From Cellulomonas soli (GTDB taxonomy: Bacteria; Actinomycetota; Actinomycetes; Actinomycetales; Cellulomonadaceae): 64,000 nucleotides of DNA. Below, piece after piece: positions 10,942 through 23,725 of this stretch. The stretch is taken from NCBI RefSeq assembly GCF_013409305.1, contig NZ_JACBZJ010000001.1, positions 2,914,001 to 2,978,000 of the forward strand, written 5' to 3'. The notes beneath the pieces are model-generated. The model was not told the DNA's origin and did not search any database. It saw only the letters and a list, made by a program, of their open reading frames with translations. The position numbers and the translations under genes were made by a program. Position 1 is the stretch's first letter; every line of letters starts with the position of its first letter.

Positions 10942-12180
10942 GTGAGCGTCTACCTGGACCACGCGGCGACCACGCCGATGCTCCCCACGGCGCAGCGCGT
11001 GCTCGTCGAGCACCTGTCCCGCACGGGCAACCCGTCGTCCCTGCACACGGCCGGTCGGGCCGCGCGCAGGGTCGTCGAGGAGTCCCGTGAGCGCGTCGCC
11101 GCCTCGCTCGGCGCCCGGCCCAGCGAGGTCGTCTGGACCTCGGGCGGGACCGAGGCGGACAACCTCGCGGTCAAGGGGCTCTTCTGGGCGCGGCGGACCC
11201 AGGACGCGCAGCGTCGTCGGCTGCTCGTCTCGGCCGTCGAGCACCACGCGGTGCTCGACCCGGCCTTCTGGATGGCGGAGCACGCCGGCGCCGAGCTGGT
11301 CCTGCTGCCGGTCGACGCCGACGGCGTGATCGAGCTCGACGCGCTGCGGGCCGAGCTCGAGGCGCACGGTGAGCAGGCCGCGCTGCTGTCGGTCATGTGG
11401 GCGAACAACGAGGTCGGCGCCCTGCAGCCGCTCGCGGACGTCGTGGCCCTCGCCCGACGGCACGGTGTGCCGGTGCACGCCGATGCGGTGCAGGCCGTGG
11501 GGCAGGTGCCGGTGGACTTCGCGGCGTCGGGACTGGACGCGATGACGGTCAGCGGTCACAAGGTCGGGGGACCCGGAGGCGTGGGGGCGCTGCTGGCCCG
11601 CCGTGAGCTGGCGCTCACGCCCGTGCTGCACGGCGGCGGCCAGGAGCGCGGCGTGCGGTCGGGCACGCTCGACGCCGCGCTGCTCGCCTCGTTCTCGGTG
11701 GCCGTCGAGGACTCGGTGGCGACCCGCGTCGAGCACGCCGCGCACGTGTCCGGCCTGCGTGACGCGCTCGTCGCGGGCATCCGGGCCGCGGTGCCCGACG
11801 CGGTGCTGCGCGGACCGGCGGATGCCACGCGCCGCCTGCCCGCGAACGCCCACCTGACGTTCCCCGGCTGCGAGGGCGACTCGCTGCTGTACCTGCTCGA
11901 CTCGGCGGGCGTCGAGGTGTCGACCGGCTCGGCCTGCCAAGCCGGCGTGCCGCAGCCCTCCCACGTGCTGCTCGCCATGGGGGTCGACGAGGACGACGCA
12001 CGGGGTGCGCTGCGGCTGACCTTCGGGCGCTCCTCGACGGCCGCCGACGTCGACCGTGTGCTCGAGGTGCTGCCCGCCGCGGTCGACCGTGCCCGGGCGG
12101 CGGGCCTGGCCGGTCGACGCTCCGAGGCGCGTCCGGCTGCCGTGCGCAGGTCCGGCACGAGCCCGGCCGGGGTCCGCTGA
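10942..12180 (+). CDS. Cysteine desulfurase (IscS/NifS family, class V aminotransferase)
   Basis: PLP enzyme that takes sulfur from cysteine as an enzyme-bound persulfide. It begins [13 protein letters not shown]. The PLP lysine is in [17 protein letters not shown] (about K207) and the persulfide cysteine in [17 protein letters not shown] (about C332). The family motif [15 protein letters not shown] is present. About 412 residues. Its stop overlaps the mnmA start by one base (TGATG). The tight link to the thiouridylase MnmA suggests it is the sulfur donor for tRNA 2-thiolation, as in other actinobacteria; a general Fe-S role is also possible. Confidence 0.93.
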   Translation: MSVYLDHAATTPMLPTAQRVLVEHLSRTGNPSSLHTAGRAARRVVEESRERVAASLGARPSEVVWTSGGTEADNLAVKGLFWARRTQDAQRRRLLVSAVEHHAVLDPAFWMAEHAGAELVLLPVDADGVIELDALRAELEAHGEQAALLSVMWANNEVGALQPLADVVALARRHGVPVHADAVQAVGQVPVDFAASGLDAMTVSGHKVGGPGGVGALLARRELALTPVLHGGGQERGVRSGTLDAALLASFSVAVEDSVATRVEHAAHVSGLRDALVAGIRAAVPDAVLRGPADATRRLPANAHLTFPGCEGDSLLYLLDSAGVEVSTGSACQAGVPQPSHVLLAMGVDEDDARGALRLTFGRSSTAADVDRVLEVLPAAVDRARAAGLAGRRSEARPAAVRRSGTSPAGVR

Positions 12181-13322
12181 TGCGCGTCCTGGCGGCACTG
12201 TCCGGGGGTGTCGACTCCGCGGTCGCAGCCGCGCGAGCGGTCGATGCCGGGCACGACGTCGTGGGCGTGCACATGGCGCTGTCCCGCTCGCGCGACCAGT
12301 TCCGCACCGGGTCGCGCGGCTGCTGCTCGATCGAGGACGCGGGGGACGCGCGCAGGGCCGCCGATGTGCTCGGCATCCCGTACTACGTCTGGGACCTGTC
12401 CGAGCAGTTCGAGGAGACCGTCGTGGCGGACTTCCTCACCGAGTACGCGGCCGGTCGCACCCCCAACCCCTGCGTGCGCTGCAACGAGCACATCAAGTTC
12501 GCCGCGCTGCTCGACAAGGCCGTCGCCCTGGGCTTCGACGCGGTCTGCACCGGGCACTACGCGCGCATCGAGACCCTGCCCGACGGGAGCCGGGCGCTGC
12601 ACCGGGCGGCCGACCCGGCCAAGGACCAGTCGTACGTGCTCGCAGTCATGGGTCCGGAACGGCTCGCCCGGGCGATGTTCCCTCTGGGCGACGTGTCGTC
12701 CAAGGACGTCACCCGGGCGGAGGCCGCCGCGCGCGGGCTGTCGGTGTCGACCAAGCCCGACTCCTACGACATCTGCTTCGTCGCGGACGGGGACACCCAG
12801 GGGTTCCTGCGCGAGCGGCTCGGGTCGCAGCCCGGTCCGGTCGTGGACACCGCGGGCGAGGTCGTCGGCACGCACGACGGGGCGTACGCCTACACGGTCG
12901 GGCAGCGTCGCGGGCTCGCGCTGGGCCGGCCCGCACCCGACGGTCGGCCGAGGTACGTGCTGTCGGTGGAGCCTGTGCGCCGGACGGTCGTCGTCGGCTC
13001 CGCCGAGGAGCTGCGGGTCGGCGCGATCGTCGGCGACGAGGCCGTGTGGTTCGACGCCCCGGTCGGCGAGGTCGCGTGCCACGTGCAGGTGCGCGCCCAC
13101 GGCGCCCCCGTCGGCGCACGGGTGCGCGCCTCGGCGGACGGCGCCGTCGAGGCGGTGATCGACGACGACGCGGACCTGCGGGGGGTCGCGCCGGGGCAGT
13201 CCGTCGTCGTGTACGACGGCAGCCGCGTGCTGGGGCAGGCGACCGTCACCTGGACCCGACCGGTCGGCGCAGCACAGCCGGCCGCCATGGCCTGCGGCCC
13301 GCGCACGGACGTCCACCCGTGA
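12180..13322 (+). CDS. mnmA: tRNA-specific 2-thiouridylase MnmA
   Basis: Catalyses 2-thiolation of wobble uridine 34 in tRNAs for Lys, Glu and Gln, using ATP and persulfide sulfur. The ATP-pyrophosphatase PP-loop [12 protein letters not shown] is at residues 6-17. The first catalytic cysteine is in [12 protein letters not shown] (C101; an extra Cys sits at 98) and the second in [17 protein letters not shown]. The C-terminal part contains [16 protein letters not shown]. 380 residues is normal. One-base overlap with the upstream cysteine desulfurase and a 4-bp overlap with the next gene indicate one operon. Confidence 0.95.
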   Translation: MRVLAALSGGVDSAVAAARAVDAGHDVVGVHMALSRSRDQFRTGSRGCCSIEDAGDARRAADVLGIPYYVWDLSEQFEETVVADFLTEYAAGRTPNPCVRCNEHIKFAALLDKAVALGFDAVCTGHYARIETLPDGSRALHRAADPAKDQSYVLAVMGPERLARAMFPLGDVSSKDVTRAEAAARGLSVSTKPDSYDICFVADGDTQGFLRERLGSQPGPVVDTAGEVVGTHDGAYAYTVGQRRGLALGRPAPDGRPRYVLSVEPVRRTVVVGSAEELRVGAIVGDEAVWFDAPVGEVACHVQVRAHGAPVGARVRASADGAVEAVIDDDADLRGVAPGQSVVVYDGSRVLGQATVTWTRPVGAAQPAAMACGPRTDVHP

Positions 13323-14338
13323 CGGGGGTCTCGGGCACCGGGCCGTGGCCCGGCCTCGACGTGCTGGACGCGCAGAGCACCGTGGTCGGCGACCTTGCGG
13401 ACGTCCCCGAAGGGGTGCAGGGCCTGCCGTTCGTCACGACGCTGCCCGCGCGCGGTGCCGCCGCGGCCCCCCTCGCGCGGACGGCCGGGATGCTGGAGGA
13501 CCTTCCCGTCGAGCTGGGTGTGCACGGATGGAAGCTGGCGGACCGGCCCGGCCGGGACCTGGCTCGTGTGCAGGCCCTGCTGAGGGAGGACCTCGACGCG
13601 CTCGCGGTCGCCGCGCACGGGTACGACGGTCCGCTGGTCGTCCCGGTCCTCGGTCCGCTGTCGCTGGCCGCGACGCTCTACCTGGCCCGCGGCGACCGCG
13701 TGCTCGCGGACGTCGGGGCGGTCCGGGACCTCGCCGAGTCGCTGGCCGTCGGGCTGGTCGAGCACGTGGCCGCCGTGCGACGGGCGGTGCCGGGCGCGTC
13801 GGTGCGGGTGCTGGTGCACGAGCCGCAGCTCGCCGCGGTCCTCGCCGGGGTGCTGCCGACGTTCTCCGGGTACGCGTCGTTGCGCGCGGTCCCGGGGCCG
13901 GTGGCCGGCGAGCGGCTCGGGGTGGTGGTGGATGCGCTCCACGGCGCCGGGGTGACCCAGGTCGCCGTGCACGCGGGTTCGTCGTGGACGCCGATCGCCG
14001 CGGTCCGTGCGGCGGGGGCCGACGCTCTCGCGCTGGCCGTGGCGGGGTTCGACGAGCGGGCCTGGGAGCGTCTGGCCGAGACGGTCGAGGGCGGGGTGCG
14101 CCTGTGGGCGCAGCTGCCCGCGCAGGCGTCGTCGTCGTGCGCGGGTCCGGACGTCACCGGGCAGGCCGACGTCCTGACGGTCCCCTGGAGACGGGTCGGG
14201 CTGCCGGCGAGCGACCTGGCGGAGGTCGTCCTGCTCGCCGGTGACCCGCCGCCGGGTGCGAGCCCCGACGGCGCGCGCGGGACGCTGGCCGGACTCGTGC
14301 GCACCGCCCTGCTGGTGGCGGAGCGGGCCGAGGCGTGA
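13319..14338 (+). CDS. MetE-like protein (cobalamin-independent methionine synthase superfamily)
   Basis: 339 residues, about half the length of real MetE, and resembling only its barrel. Recognisable elements are [20 protein letters not shown] near the start, [20 protein letters not shown], a [10 protein letters not shown] strand and [21 protein letters not shown] do not see the His/Cys zinc-site pattern expected of a catalytic MetE, so methionine synthesis is doubtful. A comparable gene sits between mnmA and ligA in mycobacteria and other actinobacteria, so the position is conserved while the function is unknown. GTG 13319 overlaps the mnmA stop by 4 bp. Confidence 0.75.
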   Translation: MTGVSGTGPWPGLDVLDAQSTVVGDLADVPEGVQGLPFVTTLPARGAAAAPLARTAGMLEDLPVELGVHGWKLADRPGRDLARVQALLREDLDALAVAAHGYDGPLVVPVLGPLSLAATLYLARGDRVLADVGAVRDLAESLAVGLVEHVAAVRRAVPGASVRVLVHEPQLAAVLAGVLPTFSGYASLRAVPGPVAGERLGVVVDALHGAGVTQVAVHAGSSWTPIAAVRAAGADALALAVAGFDERAWERLAETVEGGVRLWAQLPAQASSSCAGPDVTGQADVLTVPWRRVGLPASDLAEVVLLAGDPPPGASPDGARGTLAGLVRTALLVAERAEA

Positions 14339-14421
14339 ACGGTGGCAGCGACGCGAGCGTCCGGCCGGGAGGCCTGACGAGCAGTGGGACGAGCAGTCGG
14401 ATGATCGAGGAGAGGACGAGC

Positions 14422-14826
14422 ATGACGAACGACGGCACGCGGACGCCCGACGCGGCGCCCGCGGCGCGCCGACCGACGACGAGCAGGCGGGTGGCGCTCG
14501 GGGCGTTCGTGCTCACAGGCGTCGGCATCGTCGGCCTGGTCGTGCTCGCGGTCTCCTGGCTGGTGGTCGGTACGCGCACGATGAGCGCCGCCGAGTCCCC
14601 AGACGCGTCCGGGTGCCTCGCGGCGTACGGCGAGGGGACGGGGGACGCCGACCTGCACTACACGGTGCTGCCGCCGCAGGGCGTGTGCACGTGGACGGTC
14701 GACGGCCGGCAGGAGGACGTCGTGGTCGCGCAGGTGCCGACGGCGATCACGGCGGGTGCGGCCGCGGCGGTGCTCTGCGGCGTCGGCGGGGTGGCGCTCT
14801 GGGTCGTCACGCAGCGCCAGCGCTGA
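14422..14826 (+). CDS. Small membrane protein, two transmembrane helices
   Basis: Function not recognised. From ATG 14422 the product has 134 residues: a short Thr/Ala/Arg-rich cytoplasmic N-terminus, helix 1 around FVLTGVGIVGLVVLAVSWLV, an outer loop with two cysteines (SGCLAAYGEG and GVCTWTV) that could pair, and helix 2 around AGAAAAVLCGVGGVALWVV. The start was chosen because GAGGAGAGGA lies 5-8 bases upstream. The frame is open from GTG 14335, which would overlap the MetE-like stop, but that 29-residue extension is low complexity. Confidence 0.6.
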   Translation: MTNDGTRTPDAAPAARRPTTSRRVALGAFVLTGVGIVGLVVLAVSWLVVGTRTMSAAESPDASGCLAAYGEGTGDADLHYTVLPPQGVCTWTVDGRQEDVVVAQVPTAITAGAAAAVLCGVGGVALWVVTQRQR

Positions 14827-14853
14827 GGCGCCCGCGGTCCCGGACCCGGGTGA

Positions 14854-17231
<2,378 letters not shown>

Positions 17232-17232
<1 letters not shown>

Positions 17233-18548
17233 TGGCAGCCGTCGCCCACCACGGCCCGGCCGTCCGGGTCGCGCTGCCGCACGACGTGGCCGACGCGGGG
17301 GCGCTCACGGCGGAGGCGTACCTCGCCGACCGGCTGCTGGGACCGGGTGAGGCGTACGAGGCCGAGCTCCGGGACGCCGAACGCCGTGCCCGCGAGGCCG
17401 TCCTGCTCGTGGCGACCACGCCCATGCCGCTCGGTGACGGCGAGGTCGTCGTGGGCAGCCTGACGCTCGCGCCGTACGGGTCGTCGTACGCCGAGGTCGC
17501 CGGGCCCGGCGAGGTCGAGCTGCGGATGCTCGCGGTCGCACCCGAGGCGCGCGGCCGGGGCATCGCCGAGATGCTCATGGTGGAGGCGCTGCGCGAGGCG
17601 GTCGGCAGCGGTGCCGACCGGGTCGTGCTCTCGACCCTGGACAGCATGGTGGTGGCCCATCGGCTCTACGACCGGCTCGGTTTCGCCTCCGCACCCGAGC
17701 GGGACTGGAGCCACGAGGGCGTGCACCTGCGGGTGCGGACGTGGACACCGCCTGCCGCGCCGGGCGCCCTGGTGGAGTCGGCCACGTGGCGGCCGTTGCG
17801 CACGCTCGACGTGGACGGGTGGCGGCTCGGGCTCTCGGAGGGTCTGACGCGACGAGCCAACAGTGTGCTGCCGGTGGGTGCGCCCGCCGACGTGACGGCA
17901 GCGCTGAGCGCCGTCGAGTCGGTCTACGCGCGTGCCGGCAGGCCCGCGACGTTCCGGGTGTGCCGCGCCGCCCGACCGGCGGGCCTGGACACGCTGCTCG
18001 ACGCTCGCGGGTACCGGGTCGAGGCCAGCACCGACGTGCTCGTCCGCGGGCTCGACGAGCCGCCCGGTGGCGTCCGTCGGCCGTCCGCGACCACGCGACC
18101 CGGCGCCGGCGGGCCGGTCCGTGTGCCGGCCGCGCACGAGCCCGACGAGGACTGGTTGGCCACGTGGCTCGGGGTCAAGGGTCAGGCAGACCCGGCGGTG
18201 GCTCGCGGCGTGCTCGAGGGTTCGCAGGCCTTGTACCTGACCGCGGTCGAGAACGGCGAGCCGCTCGGCGTGCTGCGCGCTGCCTTCGCCGAGGACTGGG
18301 TCGGACTGTCGAGCCTCGTGGTCGTCCCGGCTGCACGACGCCGTGGCCTGGCCCGGACGCTCACGCTGGAGGCGTTGGCGCGGGCGGCAGAGCTCGGCGC
18401 CCGGCGTGCCTTCCTTCAGGTGGAGGTCTCGAACTCGGCCGCCGCGCGGCTGTACGCCGACCTGGGTTTCCGCCCGGCCGAGCGGTACCACTACCGCGAG
18501 CGGGCGCTCACGGCCGGTCCGCCGGGCGCGGGCGCGGACGCGCGGTGA
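17232..18548 (+). CDS. Tandem GNAT-domain acetyltransferase
   Basis: 438 residues with two GNAT folds. Domain 1 (about 1-175) has the acetyl-CoA motif LAVAPEARGRGIAEMLMVEA and the ending RLYDRLGFASAPERDW. Domain 2 (about 185-425) begins WRLGLSEGLTRRANSVLPVG, a block typical of an actinobacterial GNAT subgroup, and has LVVVPAARRRGLARTLTLEAL and ARLYADLGFRPAERYHYRER. Substrates are unknown. The start codon overlaps the ligA stop by one base, so it is co-translated with ligA. Mycothiol synthase also has two GNAT domains, but its characteristic motifs are not evident. Confidence 0.83.
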
Positions 18549-18552
18549 TACT
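18547..18552 (+). promoter_or_regulatory. -10 box for a leaderless small-protein transcript
   Basis: GATACT followed by 6 bases and GTG 18559. Confidence 0.45.
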
Positions 18553-18558
18553 GGGCGG

Positions 18559-18981
18559 GTGATCTCGCTCGAGCGTGCGCTGCGCCTGAGGCTCGACGGG
18601 CTGCGGTGGCACCCCCGGTCCGGGGACCGGTTCGCGGTGCTGCAGCCGGAGCTGGACGCGGAGGTGTTCACCATCTCCGAGATGACGATCCAGGCGCACG
18701 ACTACCCGACCGGCACGGTGCTGGGGTTCAACGGCACGACCGAGTGGGCGCTGGACTCCGTCGCGCAGGACGACGCCGTGTGGCTGCCTCGCGAGGACCA
18801 GCTGCGCGAGCTGCTCGGGGGCACGTTCCGCTCGCTCGCCCGGGCGGTGGACGGCACCTACCAGGTGGTCGTCGAGGCGCCCGGTCGGCCGGAACGCTCG
18901 TTCACCGCGGACACCGCCGAGGACGCGTACGCCGACGCGCTCGTCGAGCTGGTGGCCCTGGCGCTGGACCGCCTGCCCTGA
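18559..18981 (+). CDS. Conserved hypothetical protein, about 140 residues
   Basis: Function not recognised. Soluble acidic protein beginning MISLERALRLRLDGLRWHP, with GFNGTTEWALDSVAQDDAVW and LPREDQLRELLGG in the middle. No signal peptide or membrane helix is visible. Similar short proteins in related actinobacteria are sometimes labelled CpaE-like, but no ATPase motif is present here, so I would not use that name. Start chosen at GTG 18559 by the -10 box; it lies 10 bp after the GNAT stop. Confidence 0.65.
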   Translation: MISLERALRLRLDGLRWHPRSGDRFAVLQPELDAEVFTISEMTIQAHDYPTGTVLGFNGTTEWALDSVAQDDAVWLPREDQLRELLGGTFRSLARAVDGTYQVVVEAPGRPERSFTADTAEDAYADALVELVALALDRLP

Positions 18982-19038
18982 CGCGACCCGCCGGCGGACG
19001 GGCTGCCACGGGGCCCAGGTCGGGCAGGTCGCACCGAC

Positions 19039-19044
19039 TAGACT
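19039..19044 (+). promoter_or_regulatory. -10 box for a leaderless gatCAB transcript
   Basis: TAGACT, 7 bases before the gatC ATG at 19052. Confidence 0.6.
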
Positions 19045-19051
19045 GCCCGCC

Positions 19052-19351
19052 ATGTCCTCCCTTTCCCGCGACGAGGTCGCGCGCGTGGCAGGCCTGGCCC
19101 GGATCGAGCTGACCCCCACCGAGATCGACCGCCTCGCGGGCGAGCTCGAGGTCATCGTCGATGCCGTCGCCAGCGTGTCCGAGATCGCGACCGCCGACGT
19201 ACCCGCCACGAGCCACCCGCTGCCGATGACGAACGTGTTCCGGCCGGACGTGCCCGAGGCGCCGCTGGACCGTGACCTGGTCCTGGCCGCGGCTCCCGCG
19301 GCGGAGGACGGCAAGTTCCTGGTCCCGCAGATCCTGGGGGAGGACGCGTGA
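19052..19351 (+). CDS. gatC: Asp-tRNA(Asn)/Glu-tRNA(Gln) amidotransferase subunit C
   Basis: 99-residue GatC, which stabilises the GatAB complex. Begins [20 protein letters not shown], with [17 protein letters not shown] and the C-terminal [14 protein letters not shown] region typical of the family. The transcript appears leaderless. The stop overlaps gatA by 4 bp (GTGA). Confidence 0.93.
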   Translation: MSSLSRDEVARVAGLARIELTPTEIDRLAGELEVIVDAVASVSEIATADVPATSHPLPMTNVFRPDVPEAPLDRDLVLAAAPAAEDGKFLVPQILGEDA

Positions 19352-20865
19352 GCGCCGACCTGACGCGGCTGTCCGCCGCGAGCCTGGCCGAGAAGCTGAC
19401 CGCGGGCGAGGTGACCAGCGTCGAGGCGACCCAGGCGCACCTGGACCGCATCGCGGCCGTCGAGCCCGCGGTGCACGCGTTCCTGCACGTCAGCGGTGAG
19501 GAGGCGCTCGCCGTCGCGGCCGACGTCGATGCGCGACGTGCCGCCGGTGAGGCGCTGCACCCGTTGGCCGGTGTGCCGATCGCCGTCAAGGACGTCGTGG
19601 TGACCAAGGGCCTGCCGACGACGGCCGGCTCGAAGATCCTCGAGGGCTGGGTGCCTCCGTACGACGCGACGCTCGTCGAGCGGATCAAGGCGGCCGGCCT
19701 GCCGATCCTGGGCAAGACGAACATGGACGAGTTCGCCATGGGCTCCTCCACGGAGCACTCGGCGTACGGCAACACGCACAACCCGTGGGACCTGACGCGC
19801 ATCCCCGGCGGCTCGGGCGGTGGCTCTGCCGCGGCGGTCGCCGCGTACGAGGCGCCGCTGGCGATCGGCACGGACACCGGTGGCTCGATCCGCCAGCCCG
19901 GCGCGGTGACCGGCACCGTCGGTGTGAAGCCGACGTACGGCTCGGTGTCGCGCTACGGCCTCATCGCCATGGCGTCCTCGCTCGACCAGGCGGGCCCGGT
20001 GACCCGCACGGTCCTCGACTCGGCACTGCTGCACGAGCTCATCGGCGGCCACGACCCGCGTGACTCGACCTCGATCCCCGAGTCGTTGCCCGACCTGGTC
20101 GGCGCCGCCCGGCGAGGCGCGAGCGGCGACCTCACCGGCGTGCGCGTCGGTGTCGTCAAGGAGCTGTCGGGCGAGGGCTACCAGGAGGGCGTCAGCGCCC
20201 GCTTCGCCGAGTCGCTCGCTCTCCTGCAGGCCGCGGGCGCCGAGATCGTCGAGGTCTCCTGCCCGCACTTCGAGTACGCGCTGGGTGCGTACTACCTGAT
20301 CATGCCGAGCGAGGCCTCCAGCAACCTGGCCAAGTTCGACGGCATGCGCTTCGGCCTGCGCGTCGAGCCCACGGACGGCCCGGTCACGGCCGAGCGGGTC
20401 ATGGCGGCCACGCGCGGCCAGGGCTTCGGCGACGAGGTCAAGCGCCGGATCATCCTGGGCACGTACGCACTGTCGGCCGGGTACTACGACGCGTACTACG
20501 GGTCGGCGCAGAAGGTCCGCACGCTGATCCAGCGCGACTTCGCCGCGGCGTTCGCGCAGGCCGACGTGCTGGTCTCCCCGACGGCGCCGACCACCGCGTT
20601 CAAGCTCGGCGAGAAGCTCGACGACCCGCTGGCGATGTACCTCAACGACGTCGCGACGATCCCGGCGAACCTGGCCGGCGTGCCGGGTCTGTCGGTGCCG
20701 AACGGTCTGTCGGACGACGGTCTGCCCGTCGGGTTCCAGGTGCTCGCCCCGGCGAAGGCCGACGACCGGCTGTACCGGGTGGGTGCGGCGCTCGAGGCGC
20801 TGCTGGAGAAGACGTGGGGCGGCCCGCTGCTGGCGCAGGCCCCCGAGCTGGAGGTCGCCAAGTGA
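19348..20865 (+). CDS. gatA: Asp-tRNA(Asn)/Glu-tRNA(Gln) amidotransferase subunit A
   Basis: Glutamine-hydrolysing subunit of the transamidosome that makes Gln-tRNA(Gln) and, if needed, Asn-tRNA(Asn). 505 residues. The amidase triad is visible: K81 in [11 protein letters not shown], cis-Ser156 in [16 protein letters not shown] and nucleophile Ser180 in [12 protein letters not shown]. The GTG start overlaps gatC and the stop overlaps gatB by 3-4 bp, so the three subunits are coupled. Confidence 0.96.
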   Translation: MSADLTRLSAASLAEKLTAGEVTSVEATQAHLDRIAAVEPAVHAFLHVSGEEALAVAADVDARRAAGEALHPLAGVPIAVKDVVVTKGLPTTAGSKILEGWVPPYDATLVERIKAAGLPILGKTNMDEFAMGSSTEHSAYGNTHNPWDLTRIPGGSGGGSAAAVAAYEAPLAIGTDTGGSIRQPGAVTGTVGVKPTYGSVSRYGLIAMASSLDQAGPVTRTVLDSALLHELIGGHDPRDSTSIPESLPDLVGAARRGASGDLTGVRVGVVKELSGEGYQEGVSARFAESLALLQAAGAEIVEVSCPHFEYALGAYYLIMPSEASSNLAKFDGMRFGLRVEPTDGPVTAERVMAATRGQGFGDEVKRRIILGTYALSAGYYDAYYGSAQKVRTLIQRDFAAAFAQADVLVSPTAPTTAFKLGEKLDDPLAMYLNDVATIPANLAGVPGLSVPNGLSDDGLPVGFQVLAPAKADDRLYRVGAALEALLEKTWGGPLLAQAPELEVAK

Positions 20866-22370
20866 GCACCGTCACCGACACGCTCGTCGACTACGACGAC
20901 GCGATCGCGCGCTTCGACCCGGTCATCGGCATCGAGGTGCACGTCGAGCTGGGCACGCGCACCAAGATGTTCGACGCCGCCCCGGCCGGGTTCGGCGAGG
21001 AGCCGAACACCTCGGTCACCCCGGTCTCGCTCGGCCTGCCCGGCGCGCTGCCCGTGGTCAACGGCACCGCCGTGGAGTACGCCATCCGCATCGGTCTGGC
21101 GCTGAACTGCCAGATCGCGGCCTCGTGCCGGTTCGCGCGGAAGAACTACTTCTACCCGGACGTCCCGAAGAACTTCCAGACCTCGCAGTACGACGAGCCG
21201 ATCGCGTTCGACGGGCACGTCGACGTCGAGCTCGAGGACGGCACGGTCTTCCGCGTCGAGGTCGAACGCGCGCACATGGAGGAGGACGCGGGCAAGAACA
21301 CGCACGTGGGCGGCTCGACGGGTCGCATCCACGGCGCGGAGTACTCGCTCGTCGACTACAACCGTGCGGGCATCCCGCTGGTCGAGATCGTCACGCGCCC
21401 GATCACGGGCGCGGGGGAGCGGGCACCCGAGGTCGCCCGCCGGTACGTGCAGACCCTGCGCGACCTGTTCCGTGCGCTCGAGGTCTCCGAGGCCCGCATG
21501 GAGCGCGGCAACGTGCGCGCCGACGTCAACGTCTCGCTGCGTGCGACCCCCGAGTCGCCGCTGGGCACGCGCACCGAGACCAAGAACGTCAACTCGTTCC
21601 GGTCGGTCGAGCGGGCGGTCCGGTACGAGATCTCGCGGCAGGCCGCGGTGCTCGACGCCGGCGGCTCGATCGTGCAGGAGACGCGGCACTGGCACGAGGA
21701 CACGTCCTCGACGACCGCCGGACGCGTGAAGTCGGACGCGGAGGACTACCGGTACTTCCCGGAGCCCGACCTGGTGCCGATCGCCCCCGACCCGGCCTGG
21801 GTCGAGGAGATCCGCGCGACCCTGCCCGAGATGCCGGCAGTGCACCGTCGTCGCCTGCAGGGCGAGTGGGGCTACGCCGACGCCGAGATGCGCGACGTGG
21901 TCAACGCCGGTGCGGTCGAGCTCATCGAGGCCACGGTGGCGGCAGGCGCGAGCCCGGCCGCGGCCCGCAAGTGGTGGATGGGCGAGCTGGCCCGCACGGC
22001 CAAGACGCAGGACGTCGAGCTAGCCGAGCTGGCGATCACGCCCGAGCAGATCGGCGCGCTGCAGGCGCTCGTCGACTCCGGTCGGATCAACGACAAGCTC
22101 GCCCGCCAGGTCCTCGAGGGCGTGCTCGCCGGCGAGGGCGACCCGGAGCAGGTCGTCGAGGCCCGCGGCCTGGGCGTGGTCTCCGACGACGGCCCGCTGC
22201 TGACCGCGATCGACGAGGTGCTCGCCGCGCAGCCGGACATCGTCGAGAAGATCCGTTCGGGCAACCTCGGTCCGATCGGCGCGATCATCGGTGCGGTCAT
22301 GAAGGCCACCCGGGGTCAGGCAGACGCCGGCCGTGTGCGCGAGCTCGTGCTGGAGCGCGTGCAGGCCTGA
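20862..22370 (+). CDS. gatB: Asp-tRNA(Asn)/Glu-tRNA(Gln) amidotransferase subunit B
   Basis: tRNA-binding subunit with the kinase/transamidase active site, 502 residues. It has [19 protein letters not shown] near the start, [20 protein letters not shown], the family signature around [11 protein letters not shown] and [12 protein letters not shown], then the helical and YqeY-like tail ([20 protein letters not shown]). GTG 20862 gives the 4-bp overlap with gatA. A strong hairpin follows 11 bp after the stop. Confidence 0.96.
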   Translation: MSTVTDTLVDYDDAIARFDPVIGIEVHVELGTRTKMFDAAPAGFGEEPNTSVTPVSLGLPGALPVVNGTAVEYAIRIGLALNCQIAASCRFARKNYFYPDVPKNFQTSQYDEPIAFDGHVDVELEDGTVFRVEVERAHMEEDAGKNTHVGGSTGRIHGAEYSLVDYNRAGIPLVEIVTRPITGAGERAPEVARRYVQTLRDLFRALEVSEARMERGNVRADVNVSLRATPESPLGTRTETKNVNSFRSVERAVRYEISRQAAVLDAGGSIVQETRHWHEDTSSTTAGRVKSDAEDYRYFPEPDLVPIAPDPAWVEEIRATLPEMPAVHRRRLQGEWGYADAEMRDVVNAGAVELIEATVAAGASPAAARKWWMGELARTAKTQDVELAELAITPEQIGALQALVDSGRINDKLARQVLEGVLAGEGDPEQVVEARGLGVVSDDGPLLTAIDEVLAAQPDIVEKIRSGNLGPIGAIIGAVMKATRGQADAGRVRELVLERVQA

Positions 22371-22381
22371 GCCGCACGCAG

Positions 22382-22423
22382 GACGATCCCGGCCCGTCGC
22401 CGTGCGGCGCGGCCGGGATCGTC
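22382..22423 (+). terminator. Hairpin terminator after gatCAB
   Basis: Perfect 13-bp arms, GACGATCCCGGCC at 22382-22394 and its complement at 22411-22423, around a GC-rich 16-base loop. No long T run, as is common in GC-rich actinobacteria. Confidence 0.7.
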
Positions 22424-22588
22424 GTGTGACCCTCGATGGACCCTCGCCTGTGGCAGGCGGAGGCGTGCTGGCGCGGCGCCCGACATCGGCCGGTGTCATC
22501 GCGGTAACGTCGCGGCGACACGCCGGTCATAGCATCGCCGCGGCCCCACCGAGGGTCGACGCCCTGCCGGGCACGAGAGGAGACCGCA

Positions 22589-23134
22589 GTGGAGAAGCCG
22601 ACCCTGCAGGGCGAGATGATCGTCCTGCGGCCGATCCGGGCGGACGACGCCGACGAGGTCTGGGAGGCGGTCAGCGACCCCGAGGGGCGCCGCCTGACGG
22701 GCACGACCCACGACTTCAGCCGTGCCGAGATCGACGCGTGGTGCGCCTCGATCTCCGCGCGGGAGGGTCGCATCGACCTGGCGGTGACGATCCACGGGTC
22801 GGACGAGTACCTGGGGGAGATCGTCCTCAACGACATCGACGAGGACGTGCGTTCGGCGAACCTGCGGCTCGCCATGCGCCCGGCGTACCGCGGACGCGGG
22901 TACGGGACCGAGGCGATCCAGCTGGTGCTCGGCCTCGCCTTCGACGGGTTGGGCCTGCACCGCGTGGGGCTCGACGTGCTCTCGGTCAACACCCGGGCGC
23001 TGTCGATGTACGAGAACCTGGGGTTCCGGGTCGAGGGGCGTCTGCGGGATGCCTACCGTGACGGCGAGCGCTGGTGCGACGCGATCCAGATGGGCCTGCT
23101 CGAGGACGAGTTCCGGGCGGGCCAGCTCGACTGA
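22589..23134 (+). CDS. GNAT family acetyltransferase, RimJ/RimL type
   Basis: 181 residues. It begins PTLQGEMIVLRPIRADDADE, as in RimJ/L-like N-acetyltransferases, and carries the acetyl-CoA loop RPAYRGRGYGTEAIQLVL and the typical tail LSVNTRALSMYENLGFRVEG. It probably acetylates a protein N-terminus or a small amine; the substrate cannot be told. GTG 22589 has GAGAGGAGA about 6-8 bases upstream. It is not part of the gat operon, from which it is separated by a terminator. Confidence 0.85.
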   Translation: MEKPTLQGEMIVLRPIRADDADEVWEAVSDPEGRRLTGTTHDFSRAEIDAWCASISAREGRIDLAVTIHGSDEYLGEIVLNDIDEDVRSANLRLAMRPAYRGRGYGTEAIQLVLGLAFDGLGLHRVGLDVLSVNTRALSMYENLGFRVEGRLRDAYRDGERWCDAIQMGLLEDEFRAGQLD

Positions 23135-23160
23135 GCGGCTCGCGAGCGCCCTCGGCGGGG

Positions 23161-23667
23161 TCAGCCGGCGAGGATCCGGGCGATCTCGTGCTCGTGGTGC
23201 ACGGCGTCGTGCGCGTTGTTCCGGGCGACGTCCAGCGCGCGCTGCGGCCCGCGGGTCGCGTGCTCGAGCGTGACGTCCGCAGCGAGCGCGCGGTCCACCG
23301 AGGCGACCCAGAGGATGACCGAGGCCTGCAGCGACCACAGGGCCACCGCGAGGGGGAGCGCGGAGTACCCGCGTGCCTGCGCGAGCGCGTCCGGGTCGTA
23401 GCCGGTCACGTCACGGCGACCGGCCAGCCAGCCCGCGGCGAGCCGCTCGGCCCACGAGCGCAGGTTGTCGCCCACGTGGCACACGTACTCCGTGACATCC
23501 CACCCCAGGTCGGCGTGCCGCTCGGTGCCGGCACGCCCGGCCGTGACCTGCGCGAGGCGGTCCGGCAGCGTGAGCACGAGGGCGCGCGCGGTGGTCGGGT
23601 CCATGGACCAGTCGAAGCCGCACGTGGTGCACGGCTGACCGTACAGATCTGCTCCCCAGCGTTCCAT
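23161..23667 (-). CDS. DinB-like (four-helix metal-binding) protein with N-terminal CxxC
   Basis: 168 residues. The start MERWGADLYGQPCTTCGFDW gives a CxxC pair at about 13-16. The rest looks like a DinB/mycothiol-dependent isomerase-type helical bundle, with EYVCHVGDNLRSWAERL in the middle and a histidine-rich last helix (NAHDAVHHEHEIARIL) supplying metal ligands. No catalytic role can be assigned. The start is supported by a TAGGCT box 7 bases upstream of the ATG. Convergent with the GNAT gene, 26 bp between stops. Confidence 0.72.
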   Translation of the reverse strand: MERWGADLYGQPCTTCGFDWSMDPTTARALVLTLPDRLAQVTAGRAGTERHADLGWDVTEYVCHVGDNLRSWAERLAAGWLAGRRDVTGYDPDALAQARGYSALPLAVALWSLQASVILWVASVDRALAADVTLEHATRGPQRALDVARNNAHDAVHHEHEIARILAG

Positions 23668-23674
23668 CGCGTGG

Positions 23675-23680
23675 AGCCTA
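23675..23680 (-). promoter_or_regulatory. -10 box for a leaderless DinB-like gene
   Basis: TAGGCT on the minus strand, 7 bases before the ATG at 23667. Confidence 0.55.
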
Positions 23681-23725
23681 GCGGGAGTTCGTGTCCAGTT
23701 TGTCCACTTCTGGATGCTGGACGCC

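Noticed and set aside
10891..12198. N-terminal extension of the phosphotransferase by 436 codons
   Set aside because: The extension is antisense to the cysteine desulfurase gene and low complexity; the family starts near MSPVSADEV.
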